Positions 16,096-24,760 of a stretch of DNA of 64,000 bases are shown here, piece by piece. Source of the stretch: CAYOHG01 sp964465125 (lineage in GTDB: Bacteria > Planctomycetota > Phycisphaerae > UBA1845 > Fen-1342); assembly GCA_964465125.1 (NCBI GenBank), contig CAYXIO010000003.1, forward strand, positions 62,001 to 126,000. Direction: 5' to 3'. A program made the translations under genes and the position numbers. The notes under the pieces were generated by a model that was not told the origin of the DNA, ran no database searches, and saw only the letters and a list, made by a program, of their open reading frames with translations. Every line of letters begins with the position of its first letter. Within the stretch, counting starts at the first letter, position 1.

Positions 16096-17016
16096 GTGAG
16101 TGAGCCCACCGCCGTCCGAAACGTCGTGCTGCCCGGCCGCACCGCGTCCGGAAAGGTCCGAGACCTCTTCGACCTGGGCGACCGGCTGATGATTGTCGCC
16201 AGCGATCGCATTTCCGCATTCGACGTCGTGATGAACGAGCCGGTGCCGGGCAAGGGCGTCCTGCTCACCGCCCTGACGCGCTTCTGGCTTGCACGGCTTG
16301 GGGCCTGCACGCCGCACCACCTCGACTACGTCGTGGACGGGCAACGCTGCCCGCGCGGGTACGAAGCGCATCGAGCGTTGCTGCGCGACCGGGCGATGGT
16401 CTGCCGCAAGACGAGCGTCCTGCCGATCGAGTGCGTCGTTCGCGGGTATCTCGCCGGCGGCGGCTGGAGCGAATACACCCAGCGCGGCTCGGTCAGCGGC
16501 ATTGCGCTTCGGGCCGGAATGCAACTGGCCGAGCGGCTCCCCGAGCCGATCTTCACGCCGAGCACCAAGGCCACGAGCGGACACGACGAGCCGATTTCGT
16601 ACGAGCGGGCGTGTGCCGTCGCGACGGAATTCGCAACCGGCCTGGGGCTGGACCGGGCACTCGCGCAGCGCGTCATGCCCGAAGTTCGGCGGCGCGCCCT
16701 GGCGATCTACGCCCAGGCCGCTCGGCACGCGGAGGCGCGCGGGATTCTCCTGGCCGACACGAAGTTCGAATTCGGATTGCTTGGTGAGGAGATCCTGCTG
16801 ATCGACGAGGTGCTTACGCCGGATTCGTCGCGATTCTGGCCGCGCGCCCAGTGGCGCCCGGGCGTCAACCCGCCCAGCTACGACAAGCAGTTTCTTCGCG
16901 ACTACCTCAACACGCTGCCGTGGCCGAAGACGCCGCCGCCGCCGCCGATTCCCGCGGAAATCCTGGCCCAGACCGCCGAGCGCTACCGCGAGGCGCTGCG
17001 GCTGCTGACGGCCTAG
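16096..17016 (+). CDS. purC: Phosphoribosylaminoimidazole-succinocarboxamide synthase (SAICAR synthase)
   Basis: ATP-dependent ligation of aspartate to CAIR in purine biosynthesis. With the GTG start the protein has 306 residues, matching the longer eukaryote-like PurC class. Family motifs: GRTASGKVRDLFDLGDRL, ASDRISAFDVVM, LPIECVVRGYLAGGGWSEY, GHDEPISYE, LADTKFEFGL and the late DEVLTPDSSRFWP. The GTG is preceded by AGGA at 9 bases; an in-frame ATG 45 bases upstream would overlap the previous gene by 20 bases. der follows about 80 bases later. Confidence 0.93.
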   Translation: MSEPTAVRNVVLPGRTASGKVRDLFDLGDRLMIVASDRISAFDVVMNEPVPGKGVLLTALTRFWLARLGACTPHHLDYVVDGQRCPRGYEAHRALLRDRAMVCRKTSVLPIECVVRGYLAGGGWSEYTQRGSVSGIALRAGMQLAERLPEPIFTPSTKATSGHDEPISYERACAVATEFATGLGLDRALAQRVMPEVRRRALAIYAQAARHAEARGILLADTKFEFGLLGEEILLIDEVLTPDSSRFWPRAQWRPGVNPPSYDKQFLRDYLNTLPWPKTPPPPPIPAEILAQTAERYREALRLLTA

Positions 17017-17078
17017 GCGCCCGATTCTCTCCGGGCGCGGCCGGCCGCAGGCAAGTGGCCGCATCCTGCGCCCGCGCG

Positions 17079-17084
17079 TATCAT
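17079..17084 (+). promoter_or_regulatory. Putative -10 box of der
   Basis: TATCAT ends 9 bases before the der ATG, which has no Shine-Dalgarno. Transcription would begin almost at the start codon, so der may be leaderless. Confidence 0.4.
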
Positions 17085-17093
17085 CGCGAGATT

Positions 17094-18422
17094 ATGTCGC
17101 TGCCGCTGGTCGCGATCGTGGGACGCCCGAACGTGGGCAAGAGCTCGCTGCTGAACCTCCTCGCCCTGGAGCGCATCAGCATCGTCGACCCGCGCCCGGG
17201 CATCACGCGCGACCGCGTCACCGCCATCCTCGAGCATCGCGAGCGCTACGCCGAGCTGGTCGACACCGGCGGCGTCGGCGTGGTCGACGCGGATCACCTC
17301 GAGCAGCACGTCGAGGAGCAGATTCGCTTCGCGATTCAGCGTGCGGCGCTCGTGCTCTTCGTGGTCGATTGCCAGAGCGGCGTCACCCCGCTCGATCAGC
17401 GCGTCGCCGAGCTGCTGCGCAAGAGCGAGAAGCGCGTGCTCGTGATCGCCAACAAGGCCGACACCGAGGCCCACGAGCCGCACGCAGGCGTCTTCGCGCG
17501 CCTCGGCTTCGGCCCGGCCCTGGCCGTCTCGGCCCTGCACTCGCGCGGCCGCGATCCGCTCCTGGACTGGCTCTTCGACGCCCTCGGCGACGCGTTCGGC
17601 GAGCGCCCCGAGCAGCCGATCATGCGGCTGGCGATCGTCGGCAAGCGCAACGCCGGCAAGAGCACCCTCGTCAACGCCCTGGCCGGCGAGCCGCGCATGA
17701 TCGTCAGCGAAATTCCCGGCACGACGCGCGACGCGGTCGACGTGCGCTTCGAGCGCGACGGCAAGGTGTTCATCGCCATCGACACCGCCGGCGTCCGCAA
17801 GCGCCGCAGCATGAACGACATCGATTTCTATTCCTACACGCGCGCGCTGCGCGCCATCCGCATGTCGGACGTCGCGCTGCACCTGATCGACGCCGAGGTC
17901 CCGATCAGCGACGTCGACCTCAAGCTGATCGGCGCCGTGCAGGAGGAGCACAAGCCGCTGCTGCTGGCCATCAACAAGTGGGACCTGGCCGAGGGTCGCG
18001 CCACCCCGGCCCAGTTCGACGAGTATCTCGAACAGGCCATTCCCGCGCTGCCCTACGTGCCGGTTACGTTTATGACGGCGCGGACCGGGCGCAACGTGCA
18101 ATCGGCCATCGACGTGGCGCTCAGCCTGCACGAGCAGGCCCGCACGCGCCTGCCGACCGCTCGGCTGAACGCCGTGCTCGAGGAGGTGCTCTCGCAGCGC
18201 GTGCCCGCGGCCAAGCGCGGCTCCAAGCCCGTGCGCATCTACTTCGCGACCCAGATCGACGTCGCCCCGCCCACCTTCGTCTTCTCCTGCAACAACCCCG
18301 ACGGGGTCACGGACAACTACCGGCGGTTCCTGGAAAACCGGCTGCGCGAGCAGACCCCCTTCCGCGAGATTCCAATGCGGCTGCTCTTTCGGTCGCACCA
18401 CGGCGAGAGCGCCCGCACCTGA
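17094..18422 (+). CDS. der: Ribosome-associated GTPase Der (EngA)
   Basis: Essential double-GTPase for 50S ribosome assembly; 442 residues, normal length. The first G domain starts at residue 3 with GRPNVGKSS, then DPRPGITRD, DTGGVG and NKAD. The second G domain has GKRNAGKST (Arg in place of the usual Pro), PGTTRDAVD, DTAGVRKR and INKWDL. The C-terminal KH-like domain follows (QRVPAAKRGSKPVRIYFATQ, then NNPDGVTDNYRRFLENRLRE). The start follows the family N-terminus exactly. No Shine-Dalgarno is seen, consistent with a leaderless transcript. Confidence 0.96.
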   Translation: MSLPLVAIVGRPNVGKSSLLNLLALERISIVDPRPGITRDRVTAILEHRERYAELVDTGGVGVVDADHLEQHVEEQIRFAIQRAALVLFVVDCQSGVTPLDQRVAELLRKSEKRVLVIANKADTEAHEPHAGVFARLGFGPALAVSALHSRGRDPLLDWLFDALGDAFGERPEQPIMRLAIVGKRNAGKSTLVNALAGEPRMIVSEIPGTTRDAVDVRFERDGKVFIAIDTAGVRKRRSMNDIDFYSYTRALRAIRMSDVALHLIDAEVPISDVDLKLIGAVQEEHKPLLLAINKWDLAEGRATPAQFDEYLEQAIPALPYVPVTFMTARTGRNVQSAIDVALSLHEQARTRLPTARLNAVLEEVLSQRVPAAKRGSKPVRIYFATQIDVAPPTFVFSCNNPDGVTDNYRRFLENRLREQTPFREIPMRLLFRSHHGESART

Positions 18423-18453
18423 GCGGTGCTGTGCCCGACGCGGAGGTTTCGGC

Positions 18454-18459
18454 TACAAT
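18454..18459 (+). promoter_or_regulatory. Putative -10 box
   Basis: TACAAT in the short gap after der, 28 bases before the next ATG. It is close to the consensus, but no clear -35 element is seen. Confidence 0.4.
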
Positions 18460-18487
18460 CACACCACTTATTCGCATGAGGTGCAGC

Positions 18488-19024
18488 ATGCCGATCGAGT
18501 TCCACTGCAACCACTGCGGCAAGTTGGTTCGCGCCCCCGACAACGCCGGCGGCAAGCACGGCCAGTGCCCGGGCTGCCACCAATCCGTGTACGTCCCCAC
18601 GCCGAGCGATCAGATCGAGGTGCTCGACGTCGCCCCGATCGACCAGGCCGCCGAGCGCGAGGCCCAGCGCGCCGCGCGCGAGGCCCAGCAGCTTGCGCAG
18701 CGCCTCCTGCACGAGCGCGACGCCGGACCGGAGCGGGCCGCGGATGCCGACGCGAAAGCGCGCGGCGCCGGCGGCGGAACCTTCATGCCGCGACCCGAGC
18801 ACCGGCCCGACATGCGCCGTTTGGTCATTGACTATGCCCTGGCCATGGCGTCCAGCAGCATCGATCGGGCGGAAAAACTGGCCCAGGAAATCCGCAGCGA
18901 CATGCGCTCGGCGGAAAAAGCGATCGAGGCGGTCACCGTCGACGAAATCCCGCCGCCGGAGCTGGCCAAGATCCCCCGCCCGGTGCTGAATGGCTTCTTC
19001 CGCTCGCTGCGAAGCGGCAAGTAG
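18488..19024 (+). CDS. Zinc-ribbon protein with charged helical region
   Basis: 178 residues. The N-terminus is a zinc ribbon with Cys7/Cys10 and Cys27/Cys30 (FHCNHCGKLVRAPDNAGG, then QCPGCHQ). An Ala/Glu/Arg-rich segment (about 55-90) follows, likely helical or coiled coil, then a conserved-looking C-terminal region (LVIDYALAMASSSIDRAEKL). GAGGTG lies 5-6 bases before the chosen ATG, deciding against an ATG 12 bases upstream. Proteins opening with this ribbon are common in planctomycetes; the function is unknown. A TPR-protein gene follows 58 bases later. Confidence 0.75.
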   Translation: MPIEFHCNHCGKLVRAPDNAGGKHGQCPGCHQSVYVPTPSDQIEVLDVAPIDQAAEREAQRAAREAQQLAQRLLHERDAGPERAADADAKARGAGGGTFMPRPEHRPDMRRLVIDYALAMASSSIDRAEKLAQEIRSDMRSAEKAIEAVTVDEIPPPELAKIPRPVLNGFFRSLRSGK

Positions 19025-19082
19025 TCCCCGCGCGGGGCGCCCGGCGCGCCCCGCGGCTCCCTTGGCGCCTTCGAGATCCAAC

Positions 19083-20690
19083 ATGCCTCACCCCAAGGTC
19101 ATCCCCATGCTCGCCGGGTTGCTGCTGGCGAGCGGCGCGCTCGCCGCCGCTCAGCAGAACGACAGCCCCAACGAATCTCCGGCCCGCGAGCCGCGCCCCA
19201 TCGTCGCCGTCATCGGCTGGAGCCCCGGCGACGGCGTCGACGAACGCGACACCTGGATCAGCGAGGCCGTCGAGGAGCTGCTCACCTGGCGACTGCGTCG
19301 GATTCCCGAAGTCGTCGCGATTCCCCCCATCCGCAGCGCCCAGGCGCAGCGCGACCTCAAGCAGGCCGACGGCACCCTGCCGGACTGGACCGAGGCGCTG
19401 CCCCACCTCGGCGCCAAGGTGCTGATTCGCGGCCGCTTCACCGGAACGCCGGACGCGATTCGCCTCGAAGCCGACTTTGTGTCGCTGCGGAAGCCGGAGG
19501 AGCACAGTGTGTTGAAGGTCGGCCCGGCGCCGCTGTTTGAAGCGCTGGACAACCTGACCCGCGCCGCGCTGGAGCGCATGAAGATCGCGTCGATCGACCG
19601 CGCGGCCGAAACGCTGGCGTTCGCGCCGCCTTCCAGCTCGCTTTCGGCGGTGGAGTATTTTGCGCGGGCCTCGCGCGCCGCGCGCCGCGACGAGGTCGAG
19701 AACGCGCTGCGCTACCTGCGTGACTCGGTCGGCTACGACTCGACCTACCGGCCGGCCCAGCTTCTGCTCGGACAACTGGAGCTGCGGCTGCCGCAGGGCG
19801 CCGCCGCCGTGGGCGCCGCGCGGCTGCGTCAGCTTCAGATCTTCGCGCGCGACGCCAACGATCGCATCGACCTTTCCGAAATCGACCTCGGGCTGAGCCT
19901 GATCCACGCCGCGACGGGGCAGCCGGAGATCGCCGAACAGCGCCTGGAGCGCGCCTATGAACTTGCGCGTGGATCAGGCGACCCTTACGCCTGCATGTCC
20001 GTCCTCAGCGTGCGGGTCGACTTTCATCTCGCCCGGGCGCGGGCGCGAAAAACCGGCGCTTCCGCGACGGCATCCGCACCGACCGTCGACCCGGAGCAAC
20101 TGAAGCAGGCGGCCCGCTGGCAGGAGGAGCTGGTCGGGCTGCTGAACCACGTCGGCGACCGCGTCGCCGGCGCGCCCGCGTGCAACAAGCTCGGCTTGAT
20201 CTACGAAGAGCAGGGCGACATGACCCGCGCCTACGAGGCGCACCGTCAGACGCTGGCGGCTGCGGAGCAAGCCGGCTCGGTCGACGCCCAGGCAACAGCC
20301 TGGCTGTTTCTCGGCCAGTGGCATCGCCGCCAAAAGCAGATGACCGAAGCGCTGGACGCCTTGCAGAAGTGCCGCGCCCTGATCCCCGGCCCGGGCAGCG
20401 CCGCCGTCGATCTCGCTCTGGCCGACGTCTACGCCGACCCCGCGATCGACCAGCCGCGCGAGGCGCTTAAGTACCTCGAATCCGCCTACCGTCGCTTGAA
20501 GGAGAGCGCGGACCTCGCCGCGCAATTGAATTGCGCGCGGCACCTGGCGGAGCTGCAATGGAAACTCGCAGCGCGCGCCGAAGCGCGAACCAGCTTGCAG
20601 GAAGCGATTGACCTGGCGCACGTGCTCGAGTCGCCGCTCAAGGCCGAGCTTCAGTCGCAGTTGGACAACTGGAACCGCGAGAAGCCGTAG
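19083..20690 (+). CDS. Exported tetratricopeptide-repeat protein
   Basis: 535 residues. A signal peptide (residues 1-23, ending ALAAAQQ) is followed by a domain of about 150 residues (REPRPIVAVIGWSPGD, then VLIRGRFTGTPDAIRLEAD) resembling periplasmic N-terminal domains that precede TPRs. Helical repeats follow from about residue 200 to the end, with TPR-like spacing (NALRYLRDSVGYDSTYRPAQLLLG; YEEQGDMTRAYEAHRQTLAAAE; EALDALQKCRALIPG). It probably acts as a scaffold in the periplasm. No enzyme motif is present. Confidence 0.75.
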   Translation: MPHPKVIPMLAGLLLASGALAAAQQNDSPNESPAREPRPIVAVIGWSPGDGVDERDTWISEAVEELLTWRLRRIPEVVAIPPIRSAQAQRDLKQADGTLPDWTEALPHLGAKVLIRGRFTGTPDAIRLEADFVSLRKPEEHSVLKVGPAPLFEALDNLTRAALERMKIASIDRAAETLAFAPPSSSLSAVEYFARASRAARRDEVENALRYLRDSVGYDSTYRPAQLLLGQLELRLPQGAAAVGAARLRQLQIFARDANDRIDLSEIDLGLSLIHAATGQPEIAEQRLERAYELARGSGDPYACMSVLSVRVDFHLARARARKTGASATASAPTVDPEQLKQAARWQEELVGLLNHVGDRVAGAPACNKLGLIYEEQGDMTRAYEAHRQTLAAAEQAGSVDAQATAWLFLGQWHRRQKQMTEALDALQKCRALIPGPGSAAVDLALADVYADPAIDQPREALKYLESAYRRLKESADLAAQLNCARHLAELQWKLAARAEARTSLQEAIDLAHVLESPLKAELQSQLDNWNREKP

Positions 20691-20714
20691 CGCCTCGCCT
20701 GGCGACGGTCATTC

Positions 20715-21206
20715 TCAAGACTGCGCGTGCTGCTCGAGCTCGCGAATGATCTCCGCATTGATCGCCGGCATCTCCGCGCGGCGCAGCTCTGCCATCGTCA
20801 CCCACCGACAAGAGACGCTGCCCAGGGGCTGCGCGTCGCCGCGCACCCAGCGACAGACCACCGGCGTCAGGTTTACGCGACGATCGCCGTAATCCACGAA
20901 GAACGGCGGCAGCACGCGCTCAACTTGTGCGATGACCCCACACTCCTCGTGCAGCTCGCGCAGCGCGGCGGCCTCGGGGGTCTCGCCAGGCTCGCGCTTT
21001 CCGCCGGGAAACTCCCAGAGCCCGCCGAGGTGCGCGTCGGGGTGACGCTGCGCGATCAGCCAGCGCTGGTCGCGGTGCACGATGGCCAGTGACACGTCGA
21101 TCGTTTCGTGGTCCAAATGCAACTCCTGACACGCGGCACCATTATGGACGAATCGTCTGATAAGGCGGGCCTGGTGGGCCCGCCGATCCCCTTCCACCGC
21201 AGCCAT
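20715..21206 (-). CDS. Nudix hydrolase, MutT-like (8-oxo-dGTP pyrophosphatase candidate)
   Basis: 163 residues from ATG. The core from about residue 35 is a MutT-type Nudix domain: VSLAIVHRDQRWLIAQR, LGGLWEFPGGKREPGE, and the Nudix box GGKREPGETPEAAALRELHE followed by ECG. The arrangement fits nucleotide-pool cleaning or a related NTP substrate. The first 30 residues are atypical. A TTG about 90 bases downstream, with CAGGAG 6 bases ahead, would give a protein of standard MutT length (about 134 residues) and may be the true start. Confidence 0.85.
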   Translation of the reverse strand: MAAVEGDRRAHQARLIRRFVHNGAACQELHLDHETIDVSLAIVHRDQRWLIAQRHPDAHLGGLWEFPGGKREPGETPEAAALRELHEECGVIAQVERVLPPFFVDYGDRRVNLTPVVCRWVRGDAQPLGSVSCRWVTMAELRRAEMPAINAEIIRELEQHAQS

Positions 21207-21256
21207 GACGCCTATTCGTCATCCGCGAAACCGGGCCGGCGCGATGCCGGCCGGAA

Positions 21257-21489
21257 AGACGCATAACTATGTTCAAAATAACGTGTTACAGATACGTTGC
21301 AACGGCATTCCGAAAAACACTCCCTGGATGGACACCCCGGCTCAGCGGAGATATAGTTCTCGCAACGATCCAGATGGATCCACGATTTTGCGGCTGATGA
21401 AGCCGTGGCGCACTTCCGGGGCCGGCCGCAAGGTCAGGCCCCGGAGGTTTTTTTACGGCGCTCGCAGTATTGCGGAGTGCATCCACGCC
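21257..21489 (+). promoter_or_regulatory. Structured AT-richer leader ahead of pyrK, candidate attenuator or riboswitch
   Basis: A locally AT-rich non-coding stretch leads to the pyrK-like gene. It contains a two-part hairpin (CGCAA 21361-21365 with TTGCG 21388-21392, enclosing GATCC/GGATC with an AGAT loop), a second hairpin (CGGCT/AGCCG, 21391-21405), and then an intrinsic terminator (entered separately). CCCCGG at 21335-21340 is also complementary to CCGGGG at 21416-21421 and could compete as an antiterminator. The layout is that of a transcription-attenuation leader; no known riboswitch consensus was recognised. It could instead be a free-standing small RNA. Confidence 0.5.
21413..21454 (+). 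terminator. Strong intrinsic terminator before pyrK
   Basis: CTTCCGGGGCC (21413-21423) pairs with GGCCCCGGAGG (21437-21447), with one G-U pair. The stem continues inward through GGCC/GGTC to a GCAA tetraloop with one bulged A. Seven T follow directly. It ends 35 bases before the pyrK ATG. Confidence 0.85.
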
Positions 21490-22518
21490 ATGAATCCCAA
21501 GTCCGCGGATCGCCCTTCCGTGCTGACACACGACGTGCCGCCCGCCACACCCCGGCGGTGTTGTGCACAATGGGCGCGCGTCGCTCGCACGGAGCGCGTT
21601 TGCCGCGCTCACGTCGCGCTCGAATTCGAAGTGCCCGAGTTCCCCGCCGCCGAGCCGGGGCAGTTCGTCGAACTGCTCTGTCGCGAACGGGCCGACGAAC
21701 GGCTTCAGACCCACGACTGGCCGGATGAGACCGCGCCGCCCGCACTCTGCGACCCGGAGCTGCGCACGCGCTCGGCGTTTCTCCGGCGGCCGTTCAGCCT
21801 CGCCGACCAGTGGACCGACGCGCACGGGAGCGTTCACCTGCTGGTGATCTCACGTACGATCGGCGTGGGCACAAGCTGGCTCGAACACCTGCAAGTCGGC
21901 GATTCCGTTGATGTCACCGGCCCGCTCGGGAAACCGTTTCTGATTCCGGAGGAGCCTCGTCCGCTGCTGCTCGTCGGCGGGGGCGTGGGAATTCCGCCGC
22001 TGCTGTTTCTGGCGCGCCGGCTGCACGAAAGAAGCCGAGCGGGTGTTTCGCTGGTCTTCGGCGCGACCTCGGCCGACCTGTTGCCGGTAGCGCGCATCGC
22101 CGAGCCGAGCGGCGACGCCGCCAACCCCACTTGCTGCCTGGCCCTGCCCGGAGGCGCTTCGTTTCCCGCAATCCTGACCACGGACGATGGAACCCTTGGC
22201 GTGCGCGGGCGCGTGACGGACGGCATCGCCGCCTGGTGGGACGCGCACCGCCGCAGGGAGCACGGAACGCCGATGGTCCTCGCCTGCGGACCGGAGCCGA
22301 TGCTGGCCGCGATTGCGCGGCAAGCCCGGCAGCTCGGCTTCGACGCGCAGCTCTGCATCGAGCGGCCGATGGGCTGCGGGCTCGGCACGTGTCTGTCGTG
22401 CGTCGTTCGCGTGCACGATTTGTCGCGGTCGGCGGGCTGGCGCTGGGCGCTGACGTGCACGGAAGGACCGGTTTTCGACCGCGACGCGCTGCTGGACTTC
22501 GATTCGCCTGATGCCTGA
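21490..22518 (+). CDS. pyrK: Dihydroorotate dehydrogenase electron-transfer subunit (PyrK-like FAD/[2Fe-2S] protein)
   Basis: 342 residues. PyrK proteins pass electrons from class 1B dihydroorotate dehydrogenase to NAD+. Seen here: the FAD-binding RRPFSLAD motif, ISRTIGVGTSWL, GPLGKPF, the NAD-domain GGGVGIPPLLFLARRL, and a C-terminal [2Fe-2S] site (MGCGLGTCLSCVV, then ALTCTEGPVFDRD) typical of PyrK. It is longer than most PyrK because of an N-terminal extension and an insert near residues 75-95. No pyrD lies next to it. The start is placed after the terminator hairpin at the ATG giving a plausible N-terminus; no strong Shine-Dalgarno is present. Confidence 0.85.
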   Translation: MNPKSADRPSVLTHDVPPATPRRCCAQWARVARTERVCRAHVALEFEVPEFPAAEPGQFVELLCRERADERLQTHDWPDETAPPALCDPELRTRSAFLRRPFSLADQWTDAHGSVHLLVISRTIGVGTSWLEHLQVGDSVDVTGPLGKPFLIPEEPRPLLLVGGGVGIPPLLFLARRLHERSRAGVSLVFGATSADLLPVARIAEPSGDAANPTCCLALPGGASFPAILTTDDGTLGVRGRVTDGIAAWWDAHRRREHGTPMVLACGPEPMLAAIARQARQLGFDAQLCIERPMGCGLGTCLSCVVRVHDLSRSAGWRWALTCTEGPVFDRDALLDFDSPDA

Positions 22519-22602
22519 CCGCCGCCCCGACACACCGTCCGCACGTATGGATTCCCGCCGCGATAGCCGCGATAATCGCCCCTGAGCTACTGGAGGCACG
22601 AC

Positions 22603-23589
22603 ATGCGTCGTCATGCGACACGGACGGTACTTCTGGCTTCCGCGCTAGTGACGATGCTCGGCTGCGTCAGCACGGCGGGCTTCAAGCTGCTGACGCTGGT
22701 CGGGCTTTCGAAGGACCCGGTCGTCATCCTGCTGGTCGCAGCGCCGCCGACCGAGGCCGGCACACCCGGCGAGCTGCTCAACCCCTTCGAGCCGTTCGGC
22801 AAGCTCAATCCGGCGCTCACGCAGGCGGTCGGACGCCCGGTGGTGAACGATCTGTGCTTCCCCTTCCAACTCGAGCCGAATCTGACGCTCGGCCTGGCGC
22901 AGTTGGCGTACCTCTCGCCCGCCGACTACGCCCGGCTGCCGAATCCCGACAAGTTCCGCGTCATCGCAGTCTCGGCCGACGCGCAGAAGCGCAGCGCGCG
23001 CGGCGGCCTGCTGATCGTCAAGCGCGAGTCACCGGTGCAGGCCGTCGCCGACTTGCGCGGCAAGAGCCTGGTCTTCGGCCCACCCAGCGATGCACGCACG
23101 CACCAGGCGGCGCTGCTGATGCTCCAGCAGAACGGCATTCAGCGCGGCGATCTCTCGCTCGAGCCGCTTCCGCTACCCGGCACGCTCAAGACACGGCCCA
23201 AGTCCAAGGACGTCATCGACACCGTGCTCGCCGGGGGTGGCGACGGCGGCTTCATCGACGAAGCGGCCTGGGAGGAGCTGCCCGATACGAGTGCCAGCGG
23301 TCCGGCGCGCAATCGCCTGCGCGTCATCGGTCGCACCGCAGCGCTGCCTGACCGCCTCTTCATCGCTTCGCCGACGCTCGACGCGCCCACGGCCGACGGC
23401 TTGATCCGCTTCCTGATCGAAGCCGCTGAGAAACATCCTGAGACGCTCACGCCCATGAAAGTCGCGATGTTCGTCGCGGAGTCGCCGGAGGTCACCGCGG
23501 CATGCAGGGCGCTCAAGGCGATGCCCCTGGGCGACAGCGCAACCCCGCCGGGCATGCCCGCGGAGGCGGCCGAGACGCAGCCGCAGTAG
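22603..23589 (+). CDS. PhnD-like substrate-binding lipoprotein
   Basis: 328 residues. The lipoprotein signal ends at Cys21 (VTMLGC). The mature part follows the PhnD/phosphonate-binding type of periplasmic protein: a lobe with FAQ-like LTQAVGRPVV, AQLAYLSPADYA, GGLLIVKRESPVQAVADLRGKSLVFG and SDARTHQAALLMLQQNGI, then AGGGDGGFIDEAAWEEL. ABC permease and ATPase genes are absent on both sides, so the partner transporter is elsewhere or the protein has another role. A good GGAGG lies before the ATG. Confidence 0.75.
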   Translation: MRRHATRTVLLASALVTMLGCVSTAGFKLLTLVGLSKDPVVILLVAAPPTEAGTPGELLNPFEPFGKLNPALTQAVGRPVVNDLCFPFQLEPNLTLGLAQLAYLSPADYARLPNPDKFRVIAVSADAQKRSARGGLLIVKRESPVQAVADLRGKSLVFGPPSDARTHQAALLMLQQNGIQRGDLSLEPLPLPGTLKTRPKSKDVIDTVLAGGGDGGFIDEAAWEELPDTSASGPARNRLRVIGRTAALPDRLFIASPTLDAPTADGLIRFLIEAAEKHPETLTPMKVAMFVAESPEVTAACRALKAMPLGDSATPPGMPAEAAETQPQ

Positions 23590-23628
23590 CCGCAATCGAG
23601 TGCCGCTGCGGCTTCCGGGCGGCGCGCG

Positions 23629-24723
23629 TCAGGGCGTCGCGGGCCGCGACGTCAGCGGACCGCGCTGCTCGCGCGGCTTGCCCGCATTGGCCGCGTGCCA
23701 CGACTTGAAGCGCAGATGCGCCTGCTGGCGGACCGCATCCTCGAAAAACCCGCCGAAATCCGCATCTGCCTCGACGTGCGAAAAGCCCGCCTGCTGCGGA
23801 TCGTGCCCGTAGATTCGCAACAGGCACAGCAGCGCCGCGTCGCCGACGGTCTGGAGCGCGACGCGCCCCGCGCCCAGCGGACGGGCGCGAAAAATCTCGT
23901 TATCGTCGAGGAATTCCAGCACGGCCGGCGCGGTGCGCTCATCCGCCAGCCGGCCCAGCGTGTTCAGCACTACCCCGGGCTCGAAGATCGCGCGGTACTT
24001 GCCGCGGCCGTGCAACCGCAGCGCTTCGACGATGATCGGCGCACCGTCCTCCGGCGCGGGCGAATCGACGGCGGCAATGGCCTGCTTGATGAACTCGCTG
24101 ATCACAATCTGGAGATCGGCCTGCCCGCCGACGATGCTGCGAGCCCGCAACAGTTGATTCGCCTTCTCCACGAAGCGGATCAGTCCCGCCGTCAGCGCCG
24201 GGTCTTTGAATTCCCGCGCCCGCTTGAGCGCCTCGGCGCACACGTCGGCGCTGGGGTCCATCAGCTTGGCGGCGATCAGCAGGCCCGCGCCGCTGGCGGG
24301 GTCGCTCGGAAGCTGATCGAGCGCGGCCAGCCGCACATCCTGGTCGTCGTCAAAGAGCCGCATGAGCAGATCCGGGTAGCGCCGCGCGAAGGCATCCAGC
24401 GTGGCCCGCTCGCGCTCGGCGAGCGAAGCGCGATACAGCCGCACGCGGACGGTCGCCGACAGCTTCGCCAGCGCCATGTGAATCCGGAATTGCTCCTCGA
24501 TCGGGCGCTGGTCGGCGGCGTCGAGCGCGGCCACGAGCGGGTCGACCAGCCGATGGACCAGTTCATCGGTCGCGTCGGACGCCTCGACGGCGTCGCCGCG
24601 CGCGATGCGCTCAATCAGGCAGCGCAGCTCCGCGGAATCGATCGAAGTCGGCCGTGCGGCGGGCTGAGACGCCGATTGCTGCGGCATCGTCAGCAGCAGC
24701 ACGGTCAGCAGGCAAATCCACAT
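23629..24723 (-). CDS. Exported HEAT-like repeat protein
   Basis: 364 residues with a short signal peptide (residues 1-20, ending QQSASQ). The rest is helical with HEAT-type repeats: DATDELVHRLVDPLVAALDAAD, DDDQDVRLAALDQLPSDPASG, and GRLADERTAPAVLEFLDDNE. No catalytic motif is seen. It follows coaD on the same strand with a 37-base gap, the last gene of a run that begins with the aldolase. The role is unknown. Confidence 0.65.
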   Translation of the reverse strand: MWICLLTVLLLTMPQQSASQPAARPTSIDSAELRCLIERIARGDAVEASDATDELVHRLVDPLVAALDAADQRPIEEQFRIHMALAKLSATVRVRLYRASLAERERATLDAFARRYPDLLMRLFDDDQDVRLAALDQLPSDPASGAGLLIAAKLMDPSADVCAEALKRAREFKDPALTAGLIRFVEKANQLLRARSIVGGQADLQIVISEFIKQAIAAVDSPAPEDGAPIIVEALRLHGRGKYRAIFEPGVVLNTLGRLADERTAPAVLEFLDDNEIFRARPLGAGRVALQTVGDAALLCLLRIYGHDPQQAGFSHVEADADFGGFFEDAVRQQAHLRFKSWHAANAGKPREQRGPLTSRPATP

Positions 24724-24760
24724 GGGACGGCTCCGCGGGCGGGAGGAACTGCGGCGGCGC

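Noticed and set aside
17369..18480. Long frame overlapping der that continues into the zinc-ribbon protein
   Set aside because: Only the last 178 codons look like protein; a GAGGTG ribosome site and the CxxC ribbon mark the true start at 18488.
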